Assembly (NCBI RefSeq): GCF_000760695.4
Contig: NZ_JHEG04000001.1
Coordinates: 635,599 to 699,598 of the forward strand
Reading direction: 5' to 3'
DNA: 64,000 nucleotides
From: Tolypothrix bouteillei VB521301
Lineage (GTDB): Bacteria; Cyanobacteriota; Cyanobacteriia; Cyanobacteriales; Nostocaceae
Shown piece by piece: positions 54,212 through 63,539 of this stretch. The notes below the pieces were generated by a model, which worked only from the letters and a program-made list of their open reading frames with translations, was not told where the DNA came from and did no database searches. A program made the position numbers and the translations under genes. Numbering within the stretch: the first letter of the stretch is position 1; each line of letters starts with the position of its first letter.

Positions 54212-54601
54212 ATGTTGACTGAAATACTGCCTTTTAGCCTTGAGTTCGATAAAATAGCGATCGCAGGAACGAGTTTGTGGTCGCTAGCGTTGTATTTGGG
54301 ATTTTCGACCGCCAGTGAATGGGTAACTCTACAACTCAACAGCTGGTTTAACTTTGCAGAGCGCTCCCTCTACATGAGCCAATCGGAATTTGAAAAAACT
54401 AAAAAGGCAAGGGAATCTCAAAATGCCCTTTATGCTTCGCTTTTTAGCATTCTGCCTTTTTTAGTACTTGGCGGTTTGTGTAATTGGGGAATAGAAGTTA
54501 GCTTGGGTCAAAGTTGGTCTATCAGCATGGGAATACTGGCTTGTATCGGTTCGGGAGTTTACGAACTTGGACGGCGCGATGGAAAAAAGGATGAAGGATG
54601 A
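54212..54601 (+). CDS. Small membrane protein, hypothetical
   Basis: The 129-residue protein has an N-terminal hydrophobic segment (ATSLWSLALYLGFS-like, about 17-32) and two more in the second half (LFSILPFLVLGGLCNWGIEV and ISMGILACIGSGVYELGRRD), separated by an amphipathic charged stretch (MSQSEFEKTKKARESQNALY). I do not recognise a family. It ends at the edge of AATTATG repeats. Confidence 0.6.
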   Translation: MLTEILPFSLEFDKIAIAGTSLWSLALYLGFSTASEWVTLQLNSWFNFAERSLYMSQSEFEKTKKARESQNALYASLFSILPFLVLGGLCNWGIEVSLGQSWSISMGILACIGSGVYELGRRDGKKDEG

Positions 54602-54747
54602 AGTATGAATTATGAATTATGAATTATGAAAAATATACTTGGTTAAGTATGTTAGCTACCGCAACTAACACTCCCCTTAGTCCGACTCTTCGTAAGCAAA
54701 TCCCGTAACCAGTTTTGTCGTTCAGCATTCATAATTCATAATTCATC
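54601..54747. repeat. Small element bounded by inverted AATTATG repeats
   Basis: Three tandem GAATTAT units at 54607-54629 face ATTCATA units at 54727-54747, enclosing about 100 bp with no gene. The right arm reaches into the stop codon of the LpxB-related gene. The same heptamer occurs at 32711-32752. Confidence 0.65.
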
Positions 54748-56032
54748 ATTTCTCCAATTCTTCTTTTACCAAGTATGCTAGCTTTTTCGCTGCACCGGGT
54801 TCTCCTCGAATAGCGCGTAACTTGGCTCGCATCTGTTCTAATTTTTCTGGATTATTTAGATAATCTATGACCATTTCCCCAACTTCTTGAGGTTGAAGTT
54901 TTCCCACTAATTCTGGTACAACCATTTCTTTTGCCCAGATATTAGGCCAAGCTAATAAACCCAATCTTCTCAGTGCTAACCAGTTAATCAATTTGGCAAA
55001 ACTCGAGCCAATCAAAGGCATATTTGCTAGAAGCCCAGGTAATCCATCCCAAGAACGCATGGCATCTAGCTGTTGTGTTGGTAGTAAAACAATCATCGGT
55101 ACAGCCAAAGAACCAAGTTCAGCTGTGTTTGCGCCTACGGTTGTTAAACAAATACTGCACTTAGATAATATACCGTATGCTGGCGTCTCAGTATGCAGTT
55201 CGACGTTTAAGCCCGTTTCTGTTTTGAGGATAAAGACTGAAGATTGGGTATTGGAAATAGGTTTGAGAGAAGCGCTATTAAAACCAAAGGTTTGAACAAA
55301 AGTGTTTTTCTCAGGATCGGCAAAACTTGCCAAAGTTTCCACATCTAAAGTCGGTGCAACGGGAATCAAAAATTGAGATTGCGGTCTTTTTGCCTTCACA
55401 TATTCGGCAGTTGCCAACATGAAAGGGACTCCCTGTGTCAGTTTTGCAGCCTTCGATCCAGGAAGCAAACCAATCAATTCGGGAGAAGACAAGGGAGATG
55501 GGGTAGACACGGTAGACAATGGAGGAAATTCTACCTTGTCCTCCCCTCCCTGGGCTTCTGCCATTAAATCGCCAATGACGGTGAACTTATGAGTATATTT
55601 TTGAGGGACGCGTGCTGCTACTTCGGGCTTCATCACTCCAAAACGGTCTATTAAGTTACACCATCGTGCTTCCCATTCGGCATAAACAACTGTACGGTAT
55701 CCCAACCTTTTGCCAAGAATAACCGGGAAAATTTGATCTCCACCTAAAAAAACAATAACACCGCACTTGCGCCATTCCCAATTCTCAAAGGTTTTTCCCC
55801 AAAGCAAAAAATTCCAAAAATGTTCTGCGGCTTGGACTCTATCGACTTCGGGAAAAGAGCGGGCTATTTCTGCTTCTTTACCACTGGAGTTGGGACAGGG
55901 TGACAAGATGATAGAAATCCTAATTTGTTCGCGGTTATTGCCCAATTGTTGTCGTAATTGCTTTACTACTGGGCGTACCCAAGTTGTGACTTCTCCAGGT
56001 CCATTTGAAAGAATTAAAATATCGGCAGTCAT
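54746..56032 (-). CDS. Lipid-A-disaccharide synthase-related protein (LpxB-like)
   Basis: The 428-residue protein starts with DILILSNGPGEVTTWVRPVV, the G-P-G-E signature of the cyanobacterial and plant LpxB-related group, then VIVFLGGDQIFPVILGKRLG. In the second half are LIGLLPGSKAAKL and CLTTVGANTAELGSLAVPMI, equivalents of the donor-binding loops of LpxB-type glycosyltransferases. Cyanobacteria lack canonical lipid A, so the real glycosyl acceptor is unknown. It stands alone. It ends against an AATTATG repeat. Confidence 0.82.
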   Translation of the reverse strand: MTADILILSNGPGEVTTWVRPVVKQLRQQLGNNREQIRISIILSPCPNSSGKEAEIARSFPEVDRVQAAEHFWNFLLWGKTFENWEWRKCGVIVFLGGDQIFPVILGKRLGYRTVVYAEWEARWCNLIDRFGVMKPEVAARVPQKYTHKFTVIGDLMAEAQGGEDKVEFPPLSTVSTPSPLSSPELIGLLPGSKAAKLTQGVPFMLATAEYVKAKRPQSQFLIPVAPTLDVETLASFADPEKNTFVQTFGFNSASLKPISNTQSSVFILKTETGLNVELHTETPAYGILSKCSICLTTVGANTAELGSLAVPMIVLLPTQQLDAMRSWDGLPGLLANMPLIGSSFAKLINWLALRRLGLLAWPNIWAKEMVVPELVGKLQPQEVGEMVIDYLNNPEKLEQMRAKLRAIRGEPGAAKKLAYLVKEELEK

Positions 56033-56681
56033 TAGGGGAGTATGGGGTATAGGGTAGGGGCATAATGCCTTAAGGTAGAGAGATCTCCGACTTCTTGATT
56101 GGGATGCTGTTGGTGAATCATGGGTCTCACGCCTTACCTCATTCCAGTGGCGCAGCCACCGGATTCCCTTGAGAGAGTCTCCACTTCCTGTACTCGTCTG
56201 TCACGCGAGCTAAAGCCTCGCAGACTGCATTCCCAGCCAAAGTTTGGGTTTTGAGAGATAAGGGAGCGTTGAATGAGGGATGTCACCCCTATGGATCGGC
56301 TGTATTTTTGAAGAAGTCGAGCATCTTGCACCATTGTCATTATTAAGCAAATATTTGTTCCGTTATTGATTAATTACTAATTAGCTATATACAAAAATAA
56401 AAAAAGAACGATTAATTCTCTACACAAAAATACCCAATCCCGAAAAAGAATTGTTGCAAAAAATTAACAAATAGTGAGTAGATACTTCTAATAATTGTCA
56501 AACAAGTTTACAAAATATTGCATTTTTTATATCATTTTGTGTCAGATAGACGACAAAATGCCCTACTAATAAGCATTTTCTGGTAAAAAACTGATATTGC
56601 CGACCAGAGGAAGAATCGATTGGCAAATTTGCCAAAAAGTTCTTTCTGTCAGAGAACACGCATCAAAGGAGCCTAGGAAGC
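56033..56681. other. Long leader/intergenic region upstream of chlH
   Basis: It holds a hairpin GTGGC-GCA-GCCAC (56147-56159) in repeat-like sequence up to about 56340, then 340 bp of AT-rich DNA before chlH. An open frame at 56134-56340 (-) lies in the repeat-like part and is not supported as a gene. The chlH promoter and a long leader are expected here. I see no riboswitch that I can name. Confidence 0.45.
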
Positions 56682-59600
56682 ATGTTCACTCACGTCAAGT
56701 CCACCATTAGACACATAGCCCCCAACCAATTGCAGGGGCGTCACTTAATTAAGGTGGTCTATGTCGTGTTAGAGTCCCAGTACCAAAGTGCATTGTCACA
56801 AGCGGTTCGGGCGATTAACGAAAACAATCCCAATCTGGCGATTGAAATCAGTGGTTATTTAATCGAAGAACTCCGCGACAAAGAGAACTACGAGGAGTTT
56901 AAAAAAGATATCGCAACTGCCAATATCTTTATTGCCTCACTGATTTTTATAGAAGACTTAGCCCAGAAATTAGTAACAGCAGTAGAACCATACCGCGATC
57001 GCCTTGACGTAGCCGTTGTGTTCCCCTCAATGCCTGAAGTTATGCGCCTAAATAAAATGGGCAGTTTCTCTTTGGCACAGTTGGGGCAATCTAAAAGTGC
57101 AATAGCACAGTTCATGCGAAAGCGCAAGGAAAAATCCGGCGCGGGTTTCCAAGATGGAATGCTAAAACTGCTAAGGACATTGCCGCAGGTGCTTAAGTTC
57201 CTGCCAATGGATAAAGCACAAGACGCCCGAAATTTCATGCTCAGCTTTCAGTACTGGTTGGGAGGGTCTCCAGATAATCTGGAAAACTTCTTACTCATGC
57301 TGGCAGACAAGTACGTTTTGAAAGGCGTTGAGACGAGAAATAGAGAGTCCGTACAGTACCAACCACCGGTAGTGTACCCAGATATGGGGATTTGGCATCC
57401 TCTTGCTACCACAATGTATGAGGATGTGCGAGAGTACCTGAATTGGTACAGCAGCCGTCAGGATATCTCTCCGGATCTCAAGGACCCTTTAGCACCATGT
57501 ATAGGGTTGGTCTTGCAACGCACGCACCTTGTTACTGGTGATGACGCTCACTATGTAGCGATGGTACAAGAACTCGAAGCAATGGGAGCAAGGGTTGTTC
57601 CAGTGTTTGCAGGAGGATTGGACTTTTCCAAGCCTGTAGAAGCATTTTTCTACGAACCCACTCATAAAACTGCCTTGGTGGATGCTGTTGTATCTCTAAC
57701 GGGCTTTGCTTTAGTAGGTGGACCTGCACGTCAAGACCATCCTAAGGCAATTGAGGCGCTGAAGCGGTTAAACCGTCCTTACATGGTGGCATTACCCCTC
57801 GTCTTCCAAACTACAGAAGAATGGCAAGATAGCGATTTGGGATTGCACCCAATTCAGGTAGCATTGCAAATTGCGCTTCCTGAGTTAGATGGTGCGATTG
57901 AACCAATCATTCTATCAGGACGTGATGGCACAACAGGGAAAGCGATCGCACTGCAAGACCGCATCGAAGCAGTCGCACAACGCGCTCTTAAGTGGGCAAA
58001 TCTACGCCGCAAACCAAAGTTAGACAAGAAAGTTGCTATCACTGTGTTCAGTTTCCCACCAGATAAAGGGAACGTGGGAACGGCTGCATACCTAGATGTG
58101 TTTGGTTCCATTTACGAGGTCATGAGAGCACTCAGGAACAACGGGTATGAAGTGCAAGACTTGCCAGAAAACGCTAAGGAGTTGATGGAACAAGTCATCC
58201 ACGATGCACAAGCACAGTACAGCAGCCCCGAACTTAACGTTGCTTACCGGATGTCGGTTCGCGAGTATGAAGCACTCACGCCTTACTCCCAACGATTGGA
58301 AGAAAACTGGGGACCACCACCAGGACATCTCAACAGCGATGGTCAAAACTTGCTGATTTATGGTAAGCAATTTGGGAACGTTTTCATTGGGGTTCAGCCA
58401 ACTTTTGGTTATGAAGGCGACCCAATGCGGTTGTTGTTCTCCCGTTCTGCAAGTCCCCACCACGGTTTTGCGGCTTACTACACCTACCTAGAACAAATTT
58501 GGCAAGCGGATGCAGTGTTGCATTTTGGAACTCACGGTTCCTTGGAATTTATGCCAGGGAAACAAATGGGGATGTCTGGAGAATGTTATCCAGATAACTT
58601 GATTGGAACCATTCCCAATCTTTATTACTATGCAGCTAATAACCCGAGTGAAGCAACAATTGCCAAGCGCCGCAGTTACGCTGAAACAATTTCTTATTTG
58701 ACTCCTCCTGCAGAAAATGCTGGATTGTATAAGGGTTTAAAAGAACTCAGCGAGTTAATCGCTTCTTACCAAACTCTCAAAGATAGCGGACGGGGTATTC
58801 CTATTGTTAATACCATCATGGATAAATGCCGGATGGTTAATTTGGATAAGGACATAGCCTTACCAGAAATGGATGCCAAGGATATGAGCGGTGAAGAACG
58901 CGATAATATCGTTGGTTTGGTGTACCGCAAGTTGATGGAGATTGAATCGCGACTGTTACCCTGTGGATTGCACGTCATAGGGAAACCACCTTCTGCAGAA
59001 GAAGCGATCGCAACTCTCGTTAACATTGCCAGCCTAGACCGTCCTGAGGAGGAAATTCTCAGTCTTCCCCGTCAAATCGCAAACAGCGTAGGACGCAATA
59101 TTGATGAAGTTTACCAAAACAGCGACAAAGGCATTTTAGAAGATGTCCAGTTGCTGCAAGATATTACAATGGCAACCCGTGCTGCTGTTTCTGCCCTTGT
59201 CAAAGAGCAAACAGATGCAGAAGGACGAGTTTCCCTTGTTTCCAAGCTCAACTTCTTCAATATGGGTAAAAAAGAACCTTGGGTAGAAGCGCTGCACAAA
59301 GCAGGTTATACCAAGGTAGATGCTACAACCCTGAAACCGCTATTTGAGTATTTGGAATTCTGCTTGCAACAAGTTTGCGCTGATAATGAATTGGGAGGAT
59401 TGCTCCAAGGTTTAGAAGGTGAATATATTCTTCCCGGTCCCGGTGGTGACCCCATCCGCAACCCAGATGTATTGCCTACAGGGAAAAACATCCACGCCCT
59501 TGACCCCCAAGCTATTCCCACAATGGCTGCGGTACAGTCCGCAAAAATTGTCGTAGATCGATTGCTAGCAAGGAATAGGGCAGAAAATGGCGGTCAATAT

Positions 59601-60668
59601 CCTGAAACCATCGCTTGCGTGCTTTGGGGAACCGATAACATTAAAACTTATGGTGAATCCCTAGCACAAATCATGTGGATGGTGGGAGTGAGACCGGTTC
59701 CCGATGCATTGGGACGGGTAAACAAGTTAGAACTGATACCTTTAGAAGAGTTAGGACGCCCCCGCATTGACGTGGTTGTTAACTGTTCTGGAGTATTCCG
59801 CGACTTGTTCATCAACCAAATGAACCTGTTGGATCAAGCAGTGAAGATGGCTGCAGAAGCGGATGAACCTGTAGAAATGAACTTTATCCGCAAGCACGCC
59901 TTGGAACAAGCTGAGGAAATGGGGATTAACCTGCGCCAAGCAGCAACTCGCGTGTTCTCCAATGCTTCTGGTTCCTACTCATCCAATATTAACTTGGCAG
60001 TAGAAAACAGTACTTGGGAAAGCGAAGCTGAATTGCAGGAAATGTACCTCAAGCGCAAATCCTTTGCTTTCAGTGCCGATAACCCCGGTACGATGGAAGA
60101 ATCAAGGGCTATTTTTGAAAAGACCTTGAAAACCGCTCAGGTGACTTTCCAAAATCTTGACTCTTCCGAGATTAGCTTGACGGACGTTTCCCATTACTTT
60201 GATTCCGATCCTACCAAGGTCGTTGCTAGCTTGCGGGGTGATGGTAAAACACCAGCATCCTATATTGCGGATACAACTACAGCTAACGCACAAGTCCGTA
60301 CTTTATCAGAAACTGTACGTTTGGATGCTCGTACCAAGTTGTTAAATCCCAAGTGGTACGAAGGTATGCTTTCTCACGGTTACGAAGGTGTGCGAGAACT
60401 CTCCAAGCGATTGGTCAATACAATGGGTTGGAGTGCAACCGCAGGTGCTGTTGATAACTGGGTTTACGAGGATGTCAATACCACGTTTATCAAAGATGAA
60501 GAAATGCGGAAGCGTTTGCTGAATCTTAACCCCCATTCATTCCGCAAAATGGTTTCTACTTTGTTGGAAGTGAACGGTCGCGGTTACTGGGAGACGAGTG
60601 AAAACAATTTGGAATTGTTGCGCGAGTTGTACCAGGAGGTTGAAGACCGGATTGAGGGAATTGAGTAA
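56682..60668 (+). CDS. chlH: Magnesium chelatase subunit H
   Basis: At 1328 residues it has exactly the length of cyanobacterial ChlH. The N-terminus ([20 protein letters not shown], then [19 protein letters not shown]), the CobN/Mg-chelatase core with [20 protein letters not shown] (metal/porphyrin region, near 610) and the C-terminal [19 protein letters not shown] are all in place without gaps. With ChlI and ChlD it inserts Mg2+ into protoporphyrin IX, the first step of chlorophyll synthesis. chlI and chlD are not here. AAGGAG lies upstream of the ATG. Two palindromic repeats follow the stop. Confidence 0.97.
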   Translation: MFTHVKSTIRHIAPNQLQGRHLIKVVYVVLESQYQSALSQAVRAINENNPNLAIEISGYLIEELRDKENYEEFKKDIATANIFIASLIFIEDLAQKLVTAVEPYRDRLDVAVVFPSMPEVMRLNKMGSFSLAQLGQSKSAIAQFMRKRKEKSGAGFQDGMLKLLRTLPQVLKFLPMDKAQDARNFMLSFQYWLGGSPDNLENFLLMLADKYVLKGVETRNRESVQYQPPVVYPDMGIWHPLATTMYEDVREYLNWYSSRQDISPDLKDPLAPCIGLVLQRTHLVTGDDAHYVAMVQELEAMGARVVPVFAGGLDFSKPVEAFFYEPTHKTALVDAVVSLTGFALVGGPARQDHPKAIEALKRLNRPYMVALPLVFQTTEEWQDSDLGLHPIQVALQIALPELDGAIEPIILSGRDGTTGKAIALQDRIEAVAQRALKWANLRRKPKLDKKVAITVFSFPPDKGNVGTAAYLDVFGSIYEVMRALRNNGYEVQDLPENAKELMEQVIHDAQAQYSSPELNVAYRMSVREYEALTPYSQRLEENWGPPPGHLNSDGQNLLIYGKQFGNVFIGVQPTFGYEGDPMRLLFSRSASPHHGFAAYYTYLEQIWQADAVLHFGTHGSLEFMPGKQMGMSGECYPDNLIGTIPNLYYYAANNPSEATIAKRRSYAETISYLTPPAENAGLYKGLKELSELIASYQTLKDSGRGIPIVNTIMDKCRMVNLDKDIALPEMDAKDMSGEERDNIVGLVYRKLMEIESRLLPCGLHVIGKPPSAEEAIATLVNIASLDRPEEEILSLPRQIANSVGRNIDEVYQNSDKGILEDVQLLQDITMATRAAVSALVKEQTDAEGRVSLVSKLNFFNMGKKEPWVEALHKAGYTKVDATTLKPLFEYLEFCLQQVCADNELGGLLQGLEGEYILPGPGGDPIRNPDVLPTGKNIHALDPQAIPTMAAVQSAKIVVDRLLARNRAENGGQYPETIACVLWGTDNIKTYGESLAQIMWMVGVRPVPDALGRVNKLELIPLEELGRPRIDVVVNCSGVFRDLFINQMNLLDQAVKMAAEADEPVEMNFIRKHALEQAEEMGINLRQAATRVFSNASGSYSSNINLAVENSTWESEAELQEMYLKRKSFAFSADNPGTMEESRAIFEKTLKTAQVTFQNLDSSEISLTDVSHYFDSDPTKVVASLRGDGKTPASYIADTTTANAQVRTLSETVRLDARTKLLNPKWYEGMLSHGYEGVRELSKRLVNTMGWSATAGAVDNWVYEDVNTTFIKDEEMRKRLLNLNPHSFRKMVSTLLEVNGRGYWETSENNLELLRELYQEVEDRIEGIE

Positions 60669-60693
60669 GGTCTAATCGTGCAGTCCCCATATG

Positions 60694-60719
60694 TAGAGAC
60701 TAGCATGGCTAGTCTTTAC
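60694..60719. repeat. Palindromic repeat of the GTAGAGAC...GTCTTTAC family
   Basis: AGACTAGC-ATG-GCTAGTCT is a perfect stem, framed by the same GTAG and TTAC bases as the copy after the EF-G gene (10411-10432). The inner stem bases differ between copies but stay complementary in both. It lies about 25 bp past the chlH stop and could end its transcript. Confidence 0.65.
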
Positions 60720-60729
60720 TGAGATAATT

Positions 60730-60757
60730 CCCCCTTTTTAAGGGGGGTTAGGGGGGC
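60730..60757 (+). terminator. CCCCCTTTTTAAGGGGG hairpin after chlH
   Basis: CCCCC and GGGGG(G) pair around TTTTTAA. The sequence matches the end of the GATCCCCC-type element at 49766-49971. It may serve as a terminator for chlH, although the T-tract is weak. Confidence 0.45.
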
Positions 60758-61147
60758 TCGAAACTTGTGTACACCATCGTAACCTTTATAAGTTTGGTAA
60801 ATAAAAAAATATTTTCACAGAATTGCGGAATAGTGGCATTTCATTTTGTAGGTAATTACAGACAAAGAAAAACGGGGTTAACTGATAAGAGGTTAATACC
60901 TTAAATCTAGGAAAACCTGACAACCAATAACTTTTTAATTTACTAACTTGAAAATCTTTATAAAAACCCAGACCGCACTGCTGAATAAAGTGGTGCGGTC
61001 TTATAATTTTTGACACTTGCACCTCTACCAACGTAGCTTACTGATTTGGGAACCACTATACTGCTCAAGTTTTACAGACCCGTAGTGCGTTCGCTTCTCC
61101 AGTTTCGTATAGCATGGGTGTATGTGACTCAACTCCAGGAGAATGAG

Positions 61148-61528
61148 ATGCAAGTTGCCAAGAATTTTGAGAGTGAACTTCAACACGTTACTGAGTTTTG
61201 GTCACCTAGAGTTGTAGGTAGAGTGAACGATCGATATATCAAAGTTGCAAAACTTAAAGGCGAATTTGTTTGGCATAAACACGACAACGAAGATGAACTG
61301 TTTTATGTTGTCAAATGACAGCTAACGATTCAGTTTGAAGATCGTAAAGTAGAACTGAAAGAGGGCGATTTTTGTGTAGTGTCTAAAGGTGTGATGCATA
61401 AACCCATTGCTAAAGATGAATGTTGGATCGTCTTGATTGAGACTGTGACAATCCAGCACACAGGAGATGTTGAGACTCCAATAACCAAAACCATCGAACA
61501 GCAACTCGCTCAAGCAGGTACAACCTGA
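61148..61528 (+). pseudogene. Cupin-domain protein gene broken by an in-frame TGA
   Basis: From ATG 61148 the frame encodes MQVAKNFESELQHVTEFWSP, then GEFVWHKHDNEDELFYVVK (cupin His-x-His...Glu metal motif), then TGA at 61316-61318. The same frame continues with QLTIQFEDRKVELKEGDFCV and GVMHKPIAKDECW to a stop at 61526-61528. Relatives normally have Gly after VVK, so one GGA-to-TGA change explains the break. The rest is not decayed, so the loss is recent, or the base is a sequencing error. Confidence 0.8.
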
Positions 61529-61775
61529 ATCACCCCAACAAACTTTTGAGAAATTAAGTATAGCCCCTTCTTTTCAAAGGAGTTGGGGAGATCTGCAATG
61601 TGTGAAATCCCTAATACACAGTTGTGGTTGAGAAGAGATTTCTAGCAAGAATTTAAGAAAATCTTATACCATCACTTTTATTTATCCTTTTGAAAACAAA
61701 GAGTATTTGCTCTTATAGTTGGGTCGGCGTACATTAAGACACATAAGGTAAATCACAAGAACGCCGAGGTGCAAG

Positions 61776-62213
61776 ATGAAGCTGGCAAAGAAAACATTAT
61801 CTAACAGTGTTGGTACAAAAGTTGTTCAAAATTCCTCTGTGATTGAGAAACAGCAATTAGTAACCCAAAATATAGCAAATCAAGAATTGACACCAGGACA
61901 GCGCCTTGCAGATAAATTAGCAGCACAAGTAGGTTCTTGGGGATTTCTTATTGGTCAAAGTGCGATTTTAGCAGGAGACGATCGCAAAGTTGCTGAAGAG
62001 TTGGTTCGTTGGTAAGAGTTAGGCACCAGTGCATTTTTCATTTCTGCGATCGCCCTTGGCGCAAGCTGTACCCAGCTTATCGCTACAAGTATCGCAATGT
62101 TACACCAAATCGATACGTTTTTAGGTTATGAGCTAGGCTCTCTTAAAGATTTTGAGAAAAAAGAATATTCGCCCTGTGAAACAAAAGCCCTTGCAGATAT
62201 AGACCACAGTTAG
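61776..62213 (+). pseudogene. DUF1003-like membrane-protein gene broken by an in-frame TAA
   Basis: From ATG 61776, 79 codons include ELTPGQRLADKLAAQVGSWG, which matches the start of the DUF1003 domain, then KVAEELVRW and TAA (62013-62015). The same frame continues with ELGTSAFFISAIALGASCTQ (hydrophobic) and ends at TAG 62211-62213, giving 145 codons in all. A Tyr codon (TAT or TAC) mutated to TAA would explain it. DDRK follows directly after the first membrane segment, so a middle part of DUF1003 may also be missing. Family assignment is tentative. Confidence 0.6.
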
Positions 62214-62252
62214 TTCAAACATTGCTAGTAAGAAGATTAAGGAGACATAGAA

Positions 62253-62957
62253 ATGCACTCATTTGTGACAGCTATCCCTACTGGAATTACAGCTTTTACA
62301 GCCACCAACTTGGATGATTTAGTTATCTTGACGCTGTTATTCTCGCAGGTCAATGCAACTTTCCGTCACCGACACATTGTCATTGGTCAGTACCTGGGCT
62401 TTTGTACTCTCACAATCGCCAGCTTAGTTGGTTTTTTGGGAGGTTTAGTAGTCCCATCACAATGGATTGGGTTGCTAGGTTTAGTTCCAATCTCCATCGG
62501 GCTAAATCGTCTGCTTAATCCAGAAAGCGATTCATCATCGCAAAGCGAGTCAGAAACCGAACTGTCTCATTCTTCTCCTTTTGCTGGGTTCCTTTGTCCC
62601 CAGACTTATAGTGTAGCAGCTATTACCATCGCTAATGGCAGTGACAATGTAGGTATTTATATGCCATTGTTTGCTCACTCTACCCTTGGAGATCTGTTGG
62701 TTATTATTACAGTTTTCTTGTTACTCGTTGGGGTTTGGTGTACTCTGACTTACAAACTTACTTGCAAACCAGCGATCGCCAATCTCCTGAACCGCTATGG
62801 TAATAATCTTGTACCGTTTGTCTTGGTAGGTTTGGGTGTGTTTATTATTTTAGATAGTGCCTCCCTAACTCCAATGACCTTAATAGCTATTTGCCTGAGT
62901 TTAATGGGGCTTATCAAAATTATTCAAAATAACAAGTTTAAAGCTCAAAGTTTGTAA
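62253..62957 (+). CDS. CadD-type cadmium resistance / cation transporter
   Basis: The 234-residue protein has about five or six membrane segments and the CadD-family start TAFTATNLDDLVILTLLFSQ with the conserved N-L-D-D. In the second half, VAAITIANGSDNVGIYMPLF is the matching repeat motif N-G-x-D-N. Family members export cadmium and perhaps other divalent cations. A ribosome site AAGGAG precedes the ATG. The gene for the next secreted protein begins 13 bp after its stop, so the two are probably transcribed together. Confidence 0.88.
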   Translation: MHSFVTAIPTGITAFTATNLDDLVILTLLFSQVNATFRHRHIVIGQYLGFCTLTIASLVGFLGGLVVPSQWIGLLGLVPISIGLNRLLNPESDSSSQSESETELSHSSPFAGFLCPQTYSVAAITIANGSDNVGIYMPLFAHSTLGDLLVIITVFLLLVGVWCTLTYKLTCKPAIANLLNRYGNNLVPFVLVGLGVFIILDSASLTPMTLIAICLSLMGLIKIIQNNKFKAQSL

Positions 62958-62970
62958 TTTTAAAAAAAAC

Positions 62971-63297
62971 ATGAAACTTTTTCAAGTACTTTTAGTGGTT
63001 CTAGTGCTTGTACTTAACCTATTTATGGCTTTTCCCTCTTGGGCAAAAACTCCTTCCTTAGTTAACGATGTTGATGATTTTCAAGTGGGACAGAAAGTCA
63101 TTTGGCTTTACAAAGCTCGTGCTGACTTTGATGAAGTTCACAAAATTCCTGCTGAAGTCGTGAAGCTAAGCGAAAAACAAGTACAAATTAAAATCCGCAA
63201 AAACAACGAATTTATCAATCGTTGGGTAAATCCAAATAAATTGGAGAAGTTTTGCCAAGACAAGAGAAAGTTTAAAGATTGTGAGGAGAATTCATAA
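62971..63297 (+). CDS. Secreted hypothetical protein, 108 aa
   Basis: Residues 1-25 form a signal peptide (LFQVLLVVLVLVLNLFMAF, cut after PSWA). The mature part starts KTPSLVNDVDDFQVGQKVIW and continues with a small beta-rich domain (EVVKLSEKQVQIKIRKNNEF) and two cysteines (CQDKRKFKDC) that may form a disulfide. I do not recognise the family. Only 13 bp separate it from the transporter gene. The next gene has a very similar signal peptide ending PSWA. Confidence 0.7.
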   Translation: MKLFQVLLVVLVLVLNLFMAFPSWAKTPSLVNDVDDFQVGQKVIWLYKARADFDEVHKIPAEVVKLSEKQVQIKIRKNNEFINRWVNPNKLEKFCQDKRKFKDCEENS

Positions 63298-63539
63298 ATT
63301 TCAACTCAACCAACAACTAAAACCATTTATAATTCTCGTTCGTTAGTTGAAATTCAAGTCATTGAAAGTTTAGTAAAACTCATATTAATGTATGATTTTT
63401 AACGTTACAAAAATCATAAATAGCATCGAGAAATGGATAGAAAAGTATTTATGTCACTTACAGAAGAATGAAGCAACACCAACTTTCCCATCACATTTTT
63501 TGTCAGAAAGCACGATTGTGTAAAACAAAGGAGAAAAAT

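Larger units (their letters stand above)
60669..61147. other. Gap between chlH and the cupin remnant
   Basis: After the two palindromes listed separately there is no gene. A hairpin pair GACCGCAC...GTGCGGTC (about 60971-61000) lies in the middle. The open frame at 60786-61031 (-) crosses this hairpin and has no recognisable domain. Confidence 0.45.

Noticed and set aside
61316..61318. Programmed readthrough or selenocysteine at the cupin TGA
   Set aside because: No selenocysteine-insertion hairpin is evident after the TGA, the expected residue is Gly, and a second nearby gene is broken by TAA. Plain nonsense mutation is simpler.
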